From contig CAIKBL010000055.1 of NCBI GenBank assembly GCA_903825645.1, positions 1-45,379 on the forward strand: a stretch of 45,379 nt of DNA. Direction: 5' to 3'. The translations under genes were made by a program, and so were the position numbers. Numbering within the stretch: the stretch's first letter is position 1; each line of letters opens with the position of its first letter. This document shows, one piece after another, positions 44,691-45,379 of this stretch. Source of the stretch: an uncultured Pseudomonadota bacterium (GTDB taxonomy: Bacteria; Pseudomonadota; Gammaproteobacteria; Ga0077536). A model generated the notes under the pieces. That model searched no databases. It had not been told where the DNA came from and worked only from the letters and a program-made list of their open reading frames with translations.

Positions 44691-44706
44691 TGTGATCGGC
44701 ATCACA
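44691..44706. promoter_or_regulatory. CRP/FNR-superfamily binding site
   Basis: TGTGATCGGCATCACA matches the CRP consensus TGTGA-N6-TCACA perfectly. It lies about 104-119 nt upstream of the diheme peroxidase start, a typical class I distance. Confidence 0.6.
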
Positions 44707-44991
44707 AAATAGGATTAAAAATAATTAAAAACAAATAGTTAAAATTATTTAACCAACATCCTTTCACGGCTGTCCAACTTTGTCGGCAGCGTGCGGACGG
44801 ACTTGAGGCGCGGCGCCAAAATAATTTGCTTACATCAAAAAAATAAATCACGGGTCTGTGGCGCAAGAAAGCCGAACAGGCAACCCTGTCGACCCGTCCC
44901 GGGAGCACTTGAGGTGCGCGGTTGGCTTCAGAAGGACGAACGCTCGCCTGGGCAGTATTGTTCGGATGGCTCGCGGAGCTGCAGTTGTCAT

Positions 44992-45015
44992 GCCAACCCT
45001 CGTGCGAGGGTTGGC
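44992..45015. repeat. Near-perfect 24-bp palindrome
   Basis: GCCAACCCTCG and CGAGGGTTGGC are separated by 2 nt (11-bp arms). It lies in noncoding sequence between the diheme peroxidase gene and the right-edge promoter module. Function unknown; no second copy was noticed. Confidence 0.5.
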
Positions 45016-45150
45016 TGCGCTCAGTCAACGGCGCGGCGGCTTCACCGGTTTGCGGGCGCCGTACATTCCGCGCGCGCGGGATGTCTCTCTCCACTCTTGG
45101 CGGCGATCGGCGGAAAACGAGCCCTCCGCGACGTGAGAAATCACTTTAAC

Positions 45151-45167
45151 TGTCAAAAAATTTTACA
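45151..45167 (+). promoter_or_regulatory. Upstream activator site, right-edge promoter
   Basis: TGTCAAAAAATTTTACA is an inverted repeat with one mismatch, resembling the perfect palindrome at 1101-1118 in sequence and in position relative to the next two elements. Confidence 0.5.
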
Positions 45168-45190
45168 ATTCAACACGTAGATAGCTTCAT

Positions 45191-45209
45191 TTTTTCTGAT
45201 GATTTTTAC
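45191..45209 (+). promoter_or_regulatory. Second conserved element, right-edge promoter
   Basis: TTTTTCTGATGATTTTTAC nearly repeats the element at 1142-1160. It begins 40 nt after the activator site, against 41 nt in the first copy. Confidence 0.5.
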
Positions 45210-45273
45210 GCTAGGCGGATGCGATTAAAAGTCGTGCGCTGTCCGATCAAGGGGTTGCCGTTGTTGCGTCGTT

Positions 45274-45289
45274 GGGCACGATTATTGCT
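45274..45289 (+). promoter_or_regulatory. Sigma-54 promoter, right edge
   Basis: GGGCACGATTATTGCT differs from the RpoN consensus TGGCACG-N4-TTGCT only at the first base. Transcription would start about 12 nt downstream and run off the window. By analogy with 1238-1253 it probably drives another PEP-CTERM gene. Confidence 0.75.
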
Positions 45290-45379
45290 GCCGAAGTTAC
45301 GATCCAAAAAAAATAATGCGGCTTTCCCGCGTCCATCAAGATGCACCGATGTGGAGCAGGATGGATATCCCCCCTAACA

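Larger units (their letters stand above)
44588..45379. other. Right-edge noncoding region
   Basis: 792 bases without a supported gene. In order: an AT-rich tract and CRP-type box (44691-44760), a GC-rich stretch with a palindrome (44992-45015), and from 45151 a promoter module of the same design as at 1101-1253. The coding region it serves lies beyond the edge. Confidence 0.55.

Overview
The window reads as chromosomal DNA of a GC-rich Gram-negative bacterium, most likely a beta- or gammaproteobacterium. The grounds are outer-membrane barrels, a tripartite RND pump, PEP-CTERM surface proteins with sigma-54-type promoters, c-type cytochromes with an FNR-type box, and many aromatic/alicyclic catabolism enzymes. 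GTG and TTG starts are common. I saw no tRNA, rRNA, CRISPR array, phage or intact insertion sequence.

Layout. 1-2554: a duplicated two-gene cassette, each copy a PEP-CTERM gene followed by a small secreted beta-rich protein and a terminator; the second copy has a sigma-54 promoter with upstream activator sites. 2782-5034 (minus): operon of alpha/beta hydrolase, Rap1a/Tai-like protein and SDR oxidoreductase, then a Nudix CoA pyrophosphatase. 6316-14182 (plus): an FNR-type box, a Cyc2-like cytochrome-porin fusion, a cytochrome c4-like diheme lipoprotein and a 1,769-residue multiheme cytochrome with about 57 CXXCH motifs that seems to have lost its 5' end. 14346-20124: flavin monooxygenase of the acyl-CoA dehydrogenase fold, sulfotransferase, Kup, TauE/SafE and a DUF3833 lipoprotein. 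21065-25348: a catabolic cluster of FAD monooxygenase, SMP-30 lactonase and TetR, divergent from an extradiol dioxygenase, with a palindromic operator candidate between them. 26440-35352: MdtABC-type pump with a NodT-type outer-membrane factor. 35396-37638: divergent Rieske oxygenase and SDR. 38171-41677: metal (probably zinc) uptake genes without an ATPase. 41839-44587: epoxide hydrolase and a convergent MauG-like diheme peroxidase with a CRP-type box. 45151-45289: a second copy of the sigma-54/activator architecture pointing off the right edge.

How it fits together. The cytochrome genes could carry electrons across the outer membrane: Cyc2-like porin-cytochrome at the surface, c4-like carrier in the periplasm, giant heme wire alongside. 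The monooxygenases, Rieske oxygenase, extradiol dioxygenase, lactonase-like protein, SDRs and hydrolases suggest degradation of aromatic or polycyclic substrates, and the efflux pump may protect against them. The PEP-CTERM genes imply that exosortase, exopolysaccharide genes and a PrsK/PrsR-type regulator lie elsewhere in the genome.

Strongest leads: the giant cytochrome and its missing 5' end, the cytochrome trio, the shared sigma-54 module at both ends of the window, the 52-residue PEP-CTERM mini-protein, and the duplicated PEP-CTERM/secreted-protein cassette.
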